Positions 34,533 through 45,269 of a DNA stretch of 64,000 nucleotides are shown piece after piece. Within the stretch, counting starts at the first letter, position 1, and every line of letters starts with the position of its first letter. The stretch covers positions 11,615,501 to 11,679,500 of the forward strand of contig NC_135019.1 in the NCBI RefSeq assembly GCF_051020955.1, read 5' to 3'. Under the pieces are notes generated by a model that had not been told where the DNA came from, searched no databases, and saw only the letters and a program-made list of their open reading frames with translations. This DNA is from Megalopta genalis (Eukaryota; Arthropoda; Insecta; Hymenoptera; Halictidae). Made by a program: the position numbers and the translations under genes.

Positions 34533-34660
34533 TCAAGAATAATGATAATTTGAATAATTTACGAACTACATTTTCTCGAGACAAATGCGGGCAATTTAAA
34601 GTTTCGAAAAACATCGACGACATATAGGATACCCCAGTTATTGACAAAAGGGTTAGGCAC

Positions 34661-35204
34661 GCTGCACGGCCGACGAAGACGCGCGAGCGAGTGACACGGT
34701 AGCTGCTGCTCGTACAAGTTTTAATTAGTCAGTTGAACTACCCCCAGACAATTTCTCCAAACAAACGCGACTCGCATCCGAAAACTGCCGTACGATAACT
34801 GCGAGCTATAAGTGTCTTGTCGCGCTGCCATTGTCGTCAGCTTCCCGCAACACATACACGAATAAAACGTTGGCCGTGTGACCGAGTAGCTACACCTCGC
34901 CGTTACGACACCATAAATTTGTTACCCAGTCGTTAACGGAGCCCTATGAATCACAACGGAACTCTGTTCGCAGAGGTTCGCCGTCTTTAGTAGCGTTTTC
35001 ACCGCAAGATTGTCGTGTTTGACCAGAGTTTATCGTCAACCAAGGTCGTCGTACAAGGATTGCGTTCTCGTATTTTGCGTTTGATCGCGGTTTTCCGGAA
35101 GCCATCACTTTTCGATGATTCCAATTGCTAGGTTTACCTTCGAAAACCTAAAGAACGCGTTAGACGAAGGACTCTCATTCATTAAATTCGTTCGCACTCG
35201 CTAG
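34661..35204. other. Unique DNA, no gene seen
   Basis: Mixed composition, no open frame of note and no repeat. Confidence 0.6.
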
Positions 35205-36325
35205 AACAAGGATTTAAAGAGAAATGAAGGTAGAAAGACTGAAGCAACTTGGGGCAATATTTGCCCTCACAACTCAGCAAACCTGATGACGATTTGGACA
35301 CTCTAGATAAAGGATTAAATTCGTCCGCATTCTCAGGAATAAGAATTTAAAGAGAAATGGAGTTAGTAAGACTGAAGTAACTTGGAACAATATTTGCTCT
35401 GCCAACTCAACAAACCTGATGACGATTTGAACACTTTAGATAAAGGATTTAATTCACCTGCATTCTCAAAAACAACAATTTAAAAAGAAATGAAGTTATC
35501 AAGACTGAAGCAACTTGGAGCAATATTTGCCCTCACAACTCAACAAGCCTGATGACGATTTGGACACTCTAGATAAAGGATTAAATTCGTCCGCATTCTC
35601 AGGAATAAGAATTTAAAGAGAAATGGAGTTAGTAAGACTGAAGTAACTTGGAACAATATTTGCTCTGCCAACTCAACAAACCTGATGACGATTTGAACAC
35701 TTTAGATAAAGGATTTAATTCACCTGCATTCTCAAAAACAACAATTTAAAAAGAAATGAAGTTATCAAGACTGAAGCAACTTGGAGCAATATTTGCCCTC
35801 ACAACTCAACAAGCCTGATGACGATTTGGACACTCTAGATAAAGGATTAAATTCGTCCGCATTCTCAGGAATAAGAATTTAAAGAGAAATGGAGTTAGTA
35901 AGACTGAAGTAACTTGGAACAATATTTGCTCTGCCAACTCAACAAACCTGATGACGATTTAAACACTCTAGATAAAGAATTAAATTCACCTGCATTCTCA
36001 AAAACAACAATTTAAAAAGAAATTAAGTTATCAAGACTGAAGCAACTTGGAGCAATATTTGCCCTCACAACTCAACAAACCTGATGACGATTTGGACACT
36101 CTAGATAAAGGATTACATTCATCCGCATTCTTAAGAATAAGAATTTAAAGAGAAATGAAGTTAGTAAGACTGAAGCAACTTGGAACAATATTTGCCCTCT
36201 CAACTCAAAAAACCTGATGACGATTTGAACACTCCAGATAAAGAATTAAATTCACCCGCATTCTCAAAAACAACAATTTAAAAAGAAATTAAGTTATCAA
36301 GACTGTAGCAACTGGGGACAATATT
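35205..36325. repeat. 133-bp satellite with alternating A and B units
   Basis: The marker gatgacgattt starts at 35285, 35418, 35551, 35684, 35817, 35950, 36083 and 36216, an exact 133-bp period. Unit types alternate: one follows the marker with ggacactctagataaagg and caggaataag, the other with gaacactttagataaagg and caaaaacaac. The true repeat is therefore a 266-bp dimer. Equivalent dimers are nearly identical, while A and B differ at many sites. Confidence 0.95.
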
Positions 36326-37469
36326 TTCTCTCTCAAGCGAAAACGCGGGAGAAAAAAGTCCGAAGATATAACGACAATTTAGAGAAGCCGTCGTCGTCCC
36401 ATTTAGCAAGACAGAGTCTGCTAAACAGCGCCGAGGATTCCTCGAGCGGACAGAACGCTTTTGCTTCTTTAATATTCCTATTACAGCGATCGGAGGTTCA
36501 TTGGCCCGGCGAGCGAGGATTCGCCGAGTCGTTCTGGCTGATCAGCGGTTAAAGGTTGGCTGGAAAAACGGTGGAACCTAGACGACGAGATCTCAAAGGC
36601 TCGAACACGGGGACCGGCGGAGCCGGGACGAGAGCCGGGCTCCGCTTTGTCTTCGCGCATTGTTGCGCGATTCCGAGCTCGCTGAAGGAACGAAACGCAA
36701 TTATGCCGAAGAACAGGCGAAAGATCGCATTCCACCGGAGCCGGGCTCGCCTCGCCGGCGAAAAATCTCCCGACGAAAACGGTACAACGGCGTGCCCGGG
36801 GGTTTAAGACGGGCAATTACCGAAACAGAGGCGCGCGCGGACTTAAATTGCTGCGAAAGTGGACCACCGTGGGAGAGGACCTGCTCTACGAATGGGCAAT
36901 TACCGTAAGGAGACGCAAAGAGAAAGAGAGAGAGTGTATGTGTGAGAGAGTGAGAGAGTGAGAGAGAAAGAGAAAGAGAGAGGACCGTTCCAGGAGGGGT
37001 GCCGCTAAGACAGGAGAAGCTCGCGGGAAACGGGAATTTACGTCTCCTCCGTGTCTTCATTTGCTCATCTAATTAAGCGAATTTCGCGCGGCTTTCGGAT
37101 CGTTTCCTGCGCGCCGCGGAACGGAAGCTAATCCGACCAATTAGCGGCACGCCTAAATTGAATTCCGGCTCGATTCGACGCGGCCCGAGGATTCATCCCG
37201 TCGAATAACCTTCGCGATTTTACTAAACGATTCCCCCGCTCCCGTCCGCCGGCCAAATTGCGATCCTGACGGACAAGGAATCAAAAATTTCACGTTCCCA
37301 TTACCTGCGTTTCAACACGAGTCGATCATACCTGGAATATTCGCGGTAACCTTTCGTTCCGCCTCGGCAATTCCAATCTCTTCGGATCATTTTAAATGTT
37401 TTACGCAAACTTTACAGAGACGAACTGAGCACGACGTGTAAGATTCACTTTTGCGTTCATCGTCGACAG
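36326..37469. other. CpG-rich unique DNA with GA tract
   Basis: A GA-rich microsatellite lies at about 36916-36980. Overlapping domain-free frames occur on both strands between 36481 and 37060. Confidence 0.55.
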
Positions 37470-37640
37470 GTTTCAGCTTTTAACGCTTTGGAGACTAATT
37501 TTTATATTTTACTCGTATTACTTAACATGGAAGAACGTCGGAAAAGTAATCGAGGTCGTACAACTTAACGTTTCAATTTGAATTTGTGCAACACTGGCGC
37601 TACCAAATCAGTCGACACGAGTGGTTCCTCATTTTTCCTA

Positions 37641-37818
37641 AAATGAATAATTTGGGAAGAGGAGATACGATTATTCGAGCCTTGCGGCTTGTTTTTATAA
37701 TTGTGGACAATTTATAACTATAAAAATAAACCGCAAGGCTCGAATAATCGTATCTCCTCTTCCCAAATTGTCCATTTTTGTTGTCAATCTAGGCGTCAAT
37801 TAGAAAGACATTACTGTA
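37641..37818. mobile_element. PAL palindromic MITE, copy 5 (left end missing)
   Basis: The arms pair through gaagaggagatacgattatt and its complement. The right end is intact (gacattactgta), while the left begins within the arm at aataatttggg. Confidence 0.82.
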
Positions 37819-37901
37819 CTATGAAAATGTTTTTAACAAGAAATCTCTTTCGCACGAACTTCTTCATTCAAGCACATATTATAAGAACAATCGTAGGAAG
37901 C

Positions 37902-38118
37902 TTAACCCCTTTTCGTACTTTAACGAGTCAGACTCGTGGTAGAGATTTCTAGTAATAATATCAAATATAATATCAAATCTAAATAATATTAATATAAATA
38001 TTGATTAATACAAAAAAATAAACACACAATAAATACAAAGCTTTTTCTCTCTTCTAAGAAATCATTGCGATCGAAAAAGTTCTAATCGTTGTAACTGTAA
38101 AGTAGAGTAAGGGGTTGA
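37902..38118. mobile_element. TTAA element with ACGAGTC-palindrome (copy 2)
   Basis: Begins ttaaccccttttcgtacttt with ACGAGTCAGACTCGT close behind, and ends gagtaaggggttga, a decayed TTAA. It is absent from the paralogous position near 8360. Confidence 0.78.
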
Positions 38119-38215
38119 GTGAAAGCAATCTTGTCATTGTTACGAAACAATATACATCAGTAACGTTTAGGGTTCGATAGTCCCAGTGTTAAATAAGAAA
38201 CCTTAATATTGTGAA

Positions 38216-39174
38216 ATTTATAAGGTTGCATATGGTTAACACAGGATCGTCAGGTAACTTCGGAAACATTCTAACGGAGCTTCTCCTCGAATCGTCCAGT
38301 AGACGACGCAGCGGTGATCGACGTTCTTGCTTCGTAAAAATCACATTCGAAGTTCGTCTGTTTTTCTCTGCGTAGAATTTAGATAGCTGGAGGGTGCTCG
38401 ACGAGATTATTTACCCGATCCGAATCACAGGTGAATTCAAAGTCGGAAATCCCGGTTCGCGATGATCCTAGAAAAAAGTTAGCTAAAACCGCTGTTTGGC
38501 CGACTATGCGCTGCCTCGTCCGAAGCTCGCTCTGCCTGTTTTCTCCGTAGAAGCGAGGCTGAAGAGAGCAAGAGAAAATCGTACCCGTTCCGTTAGTTTC
38601 GTTCCGTTAATAATTCGTCGAACGTGCAGCCGCACTCGAGTGTGTGCCGGAACGATACAATTCTCCGCGGATAATTAGAATACTTTCCCGTCGAACTGTA
38701 TATTCGAGCGCGACAAACTCGATACTCCGGTGCACGCACGCACACACGGTCTCCTGTTTTACAACGGCCTCTCTCTCTCTCTCTCTCTTTCGTTCTCTCC
38801 CTCTGGACAATCCTGTCGCGCGAATGCGCTTCAAAGAGCCGAGTGATTTCGAGTGCCGGGAAAAAAACAAAAAAAAACACGCGCGCACACAGCCGCACGA
38901 CAAATCGCGGGGGCACGCGCGCGTCTCGCAACCCCCAACTTCGGTCCCGATGGAATAAATACGAAACCGACCGTCTGGTATCCACTCGTCGGTGAATTGC
39001 CGCGCTTTTAAACAGCGCGATCTTGTTTTTCCCGACGATGCGGTATAATTCCGCTGCAGAACAGAAGAGAGCGCAAGAGAGCAAGAGAGCGTGCAAGAGA
39101 AAGGGAAAGAGAGAGAGAGAGAGAGACAAAGCAGGGGAAAACACCGACAGATTTCATTTCAGGTATATCCTTCA
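38216..39174. other. CpG-rich unique DNA with CT and GA tracts
   Basis: CT tract at about 38769-38788 and GA tract at about 39107-39127. A minus-strand frame of 183 codons spans both tracts and is domain-free. Confidence 0.55.
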
Positions 39175-39464
39175 TTAACCCTAGAAAGATAACCATATGA
39201 CAACGTACGTAAAAGATAACCATACGCTTCAGAGGCGCATGCTTTTCTAAGGCGTCAATTTTATACTAACAATGGATATTTATTTAAGTTAATCTAGTTA
39301 TTTTAAAGGTTTGGCATTATTGTACAAATAAAATGCATTTATATTATATTTTTTTATATTTTAAGTAATTTTAAACTTAAATCACTAGACCTCTATGAAA
39401 AATTAACAAAAATCAACAGTCTTCGCAGGCGCCTCTGCGACGTAGGTTATCTTTCTCGGGTTAA
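39175..39464. mobile_element. piggyBac MITE, copy 2 (reverse orientation)
   Basis: It is the reverse complement of 9627-9916, with ends CCCTAGAAAGATAACC and GGTTATCTTTCTCGGG and TTAA on both sides. Length is 290 bp including both TTAA sites, the same as the other copy, so both carry the same internal deletion junction. Confidence 0.92.
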
Positions 39465-40045
39465 GGCTCGCTCTCGAAGCCGCTAGCGAGCCTCCCGCAA
39501 ATACGCGATAATGTTGTCGTCCGCGAGAGGTCGCGGCACAGCGGGGGCGTTGATCAGAGGCCATCGTAAACTTTCGAAATTAAAACCTTGGATCGCCGAT
39601 AATGTCCGTGCCGGCGTCTTCCGGCGACGTAACGTTGCCTCGTTTCGTTGCCCCGCCCCCCTCGTATAATAGTTAATTAATATCCTGGATGACCGTATCG
39701 ATCCCGTCCAGCCGCGAGGGCTATCGACGGCGTTACGCGAGCCGGTCTCGTTAATCCGATCCTTCAAATCGAACTTTTAGGATTCCGGTTAAACGAGGGC
39801 ACTGTAAACTGCGGGAACATCGGCGCTACGGTGTAACGAAGGGTGCAGCTGGCTACGGCGGGAGCTCGCTGAGGAGACGGGCCTTCTATCGATCTTCGAT
39901 CCTTGAGAACCGAGGCGGATCATTCTATCGATTCAGCGTCGCTCAAAAATTATGAAAAGTCTTCCATTGAAAATGATCGTGTAAAATTGTAAAATTGTAA
40001 AAATAAGGGCTAAATAGTCTTTCCATCGTTATCATCGTTCATGTG
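39465..40045. other. Unique DNA, no gene seen
   Basis: No repeats or domain-bearing frames were found. Confidence 0.6.
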
Positions 40046-40264
40046 TACAGTAATGTCTCCCTAATTGACGCTCAGATTGCGTAGAAAAATTGACAATTCG
40101 GGAAGAGGAGATACGATTATGCGAGCCTTGTGGTTCGTTTTCATAGTTACGAATTGTCAACAACTATAAAATCGAACTGCAAGGCTCGAATAATCGTGTC
40201 TCCTCTTCCCAAATTGTCTAGTTCTGTGCACAATCTGAGCGTCAATTAGAGAGAAATTACTGTA
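40046..40264. mobile_element. PAL palindromic MITE, copy 6 (full length)
   Basis: TA-flanked, starting acagtaatgtctccctaatt and ending tagagagaaattactgta. The loop is at about 40150. Confidence 0.9.
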
Positions 40265-40299
40265 ATTACTTTATGGAGCAGTCTTTTATGACTGTTTTC

Positions 40300-40902
40300 G
40301 ATATAGAGATTTTGCATATTTTCTTTTATTTTACAACGACTTTTTGCTGTTTGACGAAGTGTATAATATTCATTCGATAGAGCTCTTTCTGCTCTACGAA
40401 ACTGTGCTAATCGTCTTTTTGAGTAATTTAATTTTTTATTACTTTTGAGGCTTAGAAATGGAATATCCAGGAGGTAAAAAGCAACATTTTCGACACCTTC
40501 TCTTCTTCGCTTTTCATCGAGGCCGAAAAGCTGCTGAAGCAGCCCGGGACATTTGCAACGTATACGGAGAAGGTGTCATAGGCGAGTCTACAGCACGGAA
40601 ATGGTTTGTGAAGTTCAAAAATGGCGATTTTGACGTCGACGACACGCACCGCAGCGGAAGACCTTCTGAATTCGACGAAGAGCGCCTCAAAGTACTTCCG
40701 AAGGAGGACGGTCGCCAAACAAGTCGTGAATTAGCCGAAAAAATGAACTGCGATCATAAAACGATTCTCAATCATCTTCGTTCAATGGGATTTGCCGAAA
40801 AATTGGGAGCCTGGGTGACTCACGAGCTTAACGAAAACAACAAAGAAAATCGCCTTCAAATTGTTTGATAAAAACGCTACGAACTTATTCCCCAACCTAA
40901 TA
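40300..40902 (+). mobile_element. Mariner relic with N-terminal coding part only
   Basis: The right end reads gctacgaacttattccccaa followed by cctaa and a TA, complementary to the TTAGGTTGGGGAATAAG-type mariner end. The left end was not recognised, so the start is approximate. The coding part breaks off and joins directly to the 3' end, which implies an internal deletion of the catalytic region. The ends differ from those of the mariner at 3815-4403, so these are two separate lineages. Confidence 0.78.
40458..40868 (+). pseudogene. Mariner transposase, N-terminal fragment
   Basis: An open frame of 136 codons starts at ATG 40458. Residues 8-60 form the first helix-turn-helix (RHLLFFAFHRGRKAAEAARD, then ESTARKWFVKFKNGDF). 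The linker DDTHRSGRPSEFD carries the GRP hook, and residues 85-112 form the second helix-turn-helix (TSRELAEKMNCDHKTILNHL). WVTHELNENNKENR corresponds to the WVPHEL linker of mariners. The frame ends just after ENRLQIV. The DD34D catalytic domain is deleted, so no transposase activity is expected, although the DNA-binding part is open. Confidence 0.9.
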
Positions 40903-41019
40903 GAAATATACATTTTATATATGCCACAATTACGGTTAACTATACGGAATTATAATGTATAATGAACACTGCTTACTACAGTTTATTGTTTAGTAATAAA
41001 TAGAATAGCTTCCAAAACC

Positions 41020-41200
41020 TACTGCAATAATGTCTCCCTAATTGATGCTCAGATTGTCTACAAAAATGGACAATTTATATTTATTGGCAATTGGTAACTA
41101 TAAAAACGAGCTGCAAGGCTCGAACAATCGGATCGCCTCTTCCCAAATCGTCCATTTTCGTGAACAATCTGAGCGTCAGTATAAGGGAGACATTACTATA
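41020..41200. mobile_element. PAL palindromic MITE, copy 7 (short loop)
   Basis: TA-flanked, left ctgcaataatgtctccctaa, right agggagacattactata. The left arm lost about 40 bp after gacaattta, so the palindrome is asymmetric. Confidence 0.85.
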
Positions 41201-42245
41201 CATATCTCTACAAATACACATTTTATATTGATTGTATACAAGCTGTTTTTCGAATCAGTAAATATATAAATAAGTAAATAAATTGACTCAAAGATCACAC
41301 GGTAAGATTATGCGGTAGGAATTCCGAGCCGATGTGTCCTGATAGAAATTAATTTGTACATCGTGGACCAGAACGGTTTCGAAACGCGTCAAATGTTCTA
41401 CAGGCCGCTGTGACAATAGTGATTCACTGTTAGCGGAAAGTGATCCGCTTTCAAGCGGATACGCCGTGACGATACGACTGCGAGATTACACGGCGGACAA
41501 GTTTCGATTGTTCTTGTCTGATAGCGTGTTCCTCGGAATCCCCGACTTGTCTCGCCGGCCGAACGACAGCAAACCGTCTTTAGCCGGAGTTGGTAAGTAA
41601 CAGGATCGCGGCGCCGGCGATCCATGCGGACCCCCCGTCCGAAACTTCGGGGATCCAAAATCGAACCGAAAAAGGGGCTACGAAAAGTTCGGCCGATAGT
41701 TGCTCGAGCCAGGAGCCGGATAGTAGACGTAGCCGGGTGCTACGGCAACCCCCGATTCCTTTCAGCGGGAATAAAAATCGATCGGAATAATCCTGACGAT
41801 TTATCCCCGAGCCTTCGAGGAATGGTAATCTTTTAATTCAATTACCGACCAGCGACTCGGAATTCCGCCCTCCCGGAGATCGCGGAGCTATCGCGCTTTG
41901 CATCCCCCTGGAGAGTCGGTCGGGCCGAGCCGGGCCGGGCTCGATCCGGGAAAACGATGGCTCCGGCTTTCGTGGATTCCTTTCGTATTACTCGCCTGTA
42001 ACGCAAACACCACGCCGCCCCGCGGAAGATTGCTGTCGGAAATCGGCGAAAAAATGGGATCCCGATTGATTTTCCCTGGCCTCGCGAGCTGCAACGTATG
42101 TATGCCGAAGATCCAAAGGCGAGAGAGTCTAAGCACGAATTCTTCCGCAATTCTTATTAACTTCATCCTGCATTCTGTGCGATCGAATTGATTTGAATTC
42201 ATTCCAGTTTCGCGGACTATTTTGTCCAAATGTGTGCGAAAGAGA
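41201..42245. other. CpG-rich unique DNA, no gene seen
   Basis: Open frames of 70-113 codons occur on both strands from 41398 to 42229, without domains. A short gccgagccgggccgggc repeat lies near 41923. Confidence 0.55.
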
Positions 42246-42465
42246 TACAGTAATGTCTCTCTAGTTGACGCTCAGATTGTCCACAAAAATGGACAATTTG
42301 GGAAGAGGAGATACGATTAGTTTGAGTCTTGCCCCTCGTTTTTATAATTATCGATTCCCAACAATTATAAAAACGAGGCTCAAGGCTCGAATAATCGTAT
42401 CGCCTCTTCCCAAATTGTCCATATTTGTGCGCGATCTGAGCGTCAGTTAGGGAGACATTACTGTA
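42246..42465. mobile_element. PAL palindromic MITE, copy 8 (full length)
   Basis: TA-flanked, acagtaatgtctctctagtt to gttagggagacattactgta. Both gtccacaaaaatggacaatt and its partner arm are well preserved. Confidence 0.92.
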
Positions 42466-43979
42466 TTTTGCAAAGATCAGACTGGCGAAAAATCGTATTT
42501 CGTCGAATGCTGTTAGAATTCTAAATAATCGACGCCATAAAGTAATTTAGAGACATCCGTGAAATAATAAATAAGCCAATGACTAATATGTGTTTACACG
42601 GTATTGGTGTTCGTGCAGAACAGAAGGGTACCACCCTCGGAAGAGGGCAGCGTTGTGTTTACATTCCCTCTCTTACTGGCTGCGGCGGTGAGGCAGCTAT
42701 GTGCGAATCAAGTGTGCATGTACAAGCGAATTGAAATACACATATTATATTTCGACAAAAGTGTGCGCACAGTCAGATTGTACAGAAATTCCAGCAATAG
42801 TTCTTGTAGAGGTACAGCGTCCCACAGAAGTGTTCGTACACCTTTCAGAAAGCAATAACTATTTTAGAACTGAACTAAATGACTCGAATATTTTTTTAGA
42901 TGATAGAGGGACTAATCTACTATCGATGGCTAAAATGCTTTCTTTTTTAAATTTTGCTATTACTTTGAATGAAAAGAAAAAATTAAAAACCCTCGTCTTT
43001 TAGCTTTTTTATCTAAGCCTATGACGAAAATTTAAAAAATATCTTTCGCAGATCTCGGCAAATTGTGAAAACGTGTTCAAAATTTTATCGAAATCGGTTC
43101 ACGTTGTTACGAGTTACAACAAATTAAAGATCACAAAAATCGCAGTTTTATCACGATTTTGACCAAAAACAGTAAGAAATCTGCAATTTTGAAAATCCTT
43201 CAAGGATTGTACACGCTTGGAGCTCGACTCAGGGTTAAGCGATCTAAATCAAATTTTCAGCACGTATATAAGTTGCCGAGATCTACAAAAGGCACTTTTT
43301 AAACTTTCGTTATAGGCTCAGCATATAAGCTGAGTCTATTCAGCTTTATATTATATTAATATAATATTTCACATATTATATTTCGACAAAAGTGTGCGCA
43401 CAGTCAGATTGTACAGAAATTCCACCAATACTGTACTCCTTTTAGAGACTGCAAAGATTCGTGTGTGAGAAGTAACAGAAAAAATCAATCGAAAAGGCAA
43501 ATATGATGTTGAATGAGACTAGAATAGGCTCGATAGGGTTTATTTAATTTCTTCATTCTTCTATCTTGTTCATTTTTTAATAAACACATTCAATGTGTCA
43601 ATAGCAATTGGTATCGAAGAACCCTCGTCTCCCATAAATGCACAGATTACGAATATTTCGAAAAAAAATACAGAATTTAGTACAATTTCATAAACATGGG
43701 AGAAGCGATCTTAGCCAGATTGATACGTCACTGCCCTTCAGCAACTGAAGATCGGTATCACCCCGAACGACGGCTGTTTCGTAAGCGATACCATTTTGTA
43801 TTCGAATTTGAACGATTCAGATGAGACGATCTGTTCAGTTACGATTTAAGAAACGATAAAATCTCGGACACAGATCCATATGTAAAGTTCGTTGCATATT
43901 CGGTTGAACGTCGAGCGTTAAAAGATGCTGTTATCGTGTCGTTGCAATTTTCTTCCAATTAAATATCGTATTAATTTCC
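42466..43979. other. Unique DNA with a 61-bp direct repeat
   Basis: Frames of 84 and 100 codons near 42604-43003 show no recognisable domain. The region contains the direct repeat listed separately and possible Tc1-like end words (acagcgtcccacagaagtgt). Confidence 0.5.
42739..43430. repeat. 61-bp direct repeat pair, 631 bp apart
   Basis: The block cacatattatatttcgacaa through attccagcaata at 42739-42799 recurs at 43370-43430 with one mismatch (agc to acc). The intervening 570 bp have no recognised ends. It may be the remains of a duplication, or short terminal repeats of an unknown element. Confidence 0.75.
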
Positions 43980-44249
43980 TTAACCCCTTGCCGTGCTTTA
44001 ACGAGTCTGACTCGCGATGAAAATTTTGGCCCAAACATGAATATGACGAGCCAGGCTCGTGAACAGATCGTCGGGCCAAACGTAAACATCACGAGCCGAG
44101 GTCGTGAAAAAGTGTCTATATCAGAGGCATTTACATTTCGGCTCGTATTGTGACCTTTCTCGCGCATCAGTCTGATCGGTTTACCACGCGTTGACACGTA
44201 ACACTTGGGCCCGAGTTTCGTCGAGCTAAATGGCACGGCAAGGGGTTAA
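43980..44249. mobile_element. TTAA element with three phased palindromes (ACGAGTC family, copy 3)
   Basis: Left ttaaccccttgccgtgcttt and right cacggcaaggggttaa are good inverted repeats with TTAA limits. ACGAGTCTGACTCG (44001), ACGAGCCAGGCTCGT (44046) and ACGAGCCGAGGTCGT (44091) stand 45 bp apart. No coding sequence. Confidence 0.87.
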
Positions 44250-45269
44250 AGTCTCAGAGCCTACATGAAAGTAGGATCTATTTCTCGGCCGGAAAAGTTA
44301 TTGCCAATGAAAACCCGACTATCCTCGCAAGATCTATATGCGAGACCGTGATATCGCGCAAATAGTCCAGCAATAATTCACCGGTTCCGGTAATCGCGTA
44401 CCTTCCGGCGCTGTACAGACAATAAAGAATCGGAGAAAGAAATATCCAGCGGCGGAGCGCATAATTGCCGCGATCTGGCTCGAACAGACACGCCAGAGGC
44501 CCGCGCCGATGGAAATTTACATAACACTCGGCGGCCGTGATTGGGCCACCGGGATATCAGATTTTATAGAGCCTCCGGGGTCGGTCGGCGCTTGCTCGCG
44601 CCGCGACCCCAACATTTTCCCCCTTTATTCCCAGCGCGATTCTTTCGCCGCTTCCCGAAAAATTCTATTAACCTGTCGCGCACGTTGCGCCCCGTTGCGC
44701 CCCGTTGCCCCCACCCAGAACTCCCAAAACCCGGACAAAAGAAGCGAAATTACCCGGCCGCATTAAGGCGAACCGTGTGCATCGCGATACCGTGGCAACC
44801 GAAACAATGTTGCAACTAACTCGATCGTTTGCGGAACGAGAAGTTAACTCTTTATGGTATCGCGTGGTTTATTAGATACCGACGCTGTGCCAACAGTTGC
44901 CCGCGGCATTTTCATTTCCGGGTATGCATTATTTATTTTTGAAACTTCGCGGTAGACTTCGTAGCAGCAGTTGCGGTTTTTGTGCAATTAAACAAGTATC
45001 GACGCGACAAAAGGATGCTGGCAAGGTCGGACAAGGAAAATTGCGACAAGGATACGCGAGTATCTATGTAGTTTCTGCGGGTTCTCCATTTTGCATACAA
45101 AATCACGATGCTTTCAGTTTATTCGGGAATCTAGTTGATCGTTTTCTAACATTGTGGATTGTCACGAATATTTGATCAATTCGCATGAATAATATAACCT
45201 TGTCTTTAATTCGATGTTCAATTCTCTTATTGTATACCTTCTCAGAAAACTAATTTATTTATCTCGATG
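44250..45269. other. Unique DNA, no gene seen
   Basis: CpG-rich from 44400 to 44800. No recognised frame or repeat. Confidence 0.6.

Larger units (their letters stand above)
33526..34660 (+). mobile_element. Tc1/Tc3-like transposon remnant, interrupted
   Basis: The left end CAGTGTCGGACAAAATGATA follows a TA and resembles Tc1/Tc3-type ends. After about 85 bp it is interrupted by a complete G-family MITE (33612-34093). It then resumes with the N-terminal coding relic at 34320-34532. No complementary right end was found by eye, so the 3' limit is approximate and the element is probably truncated. Confidence 0.6.
37470..38215. repeat. Old dispersed repeat, copy 2 (paralogue of 8030-8640)
   Basis: It is collinear with 8030-8640 in blocks: the cttttaacgc start, ttacttaacatgga, tacaacttaacgtttcaatt, acttcttcattcaagcacat, and cattgttacgaaacaatata. 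It lacks the hAT MITE of the first copy but has its own PAL and TTAA insertions. Confidence 0.7.
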
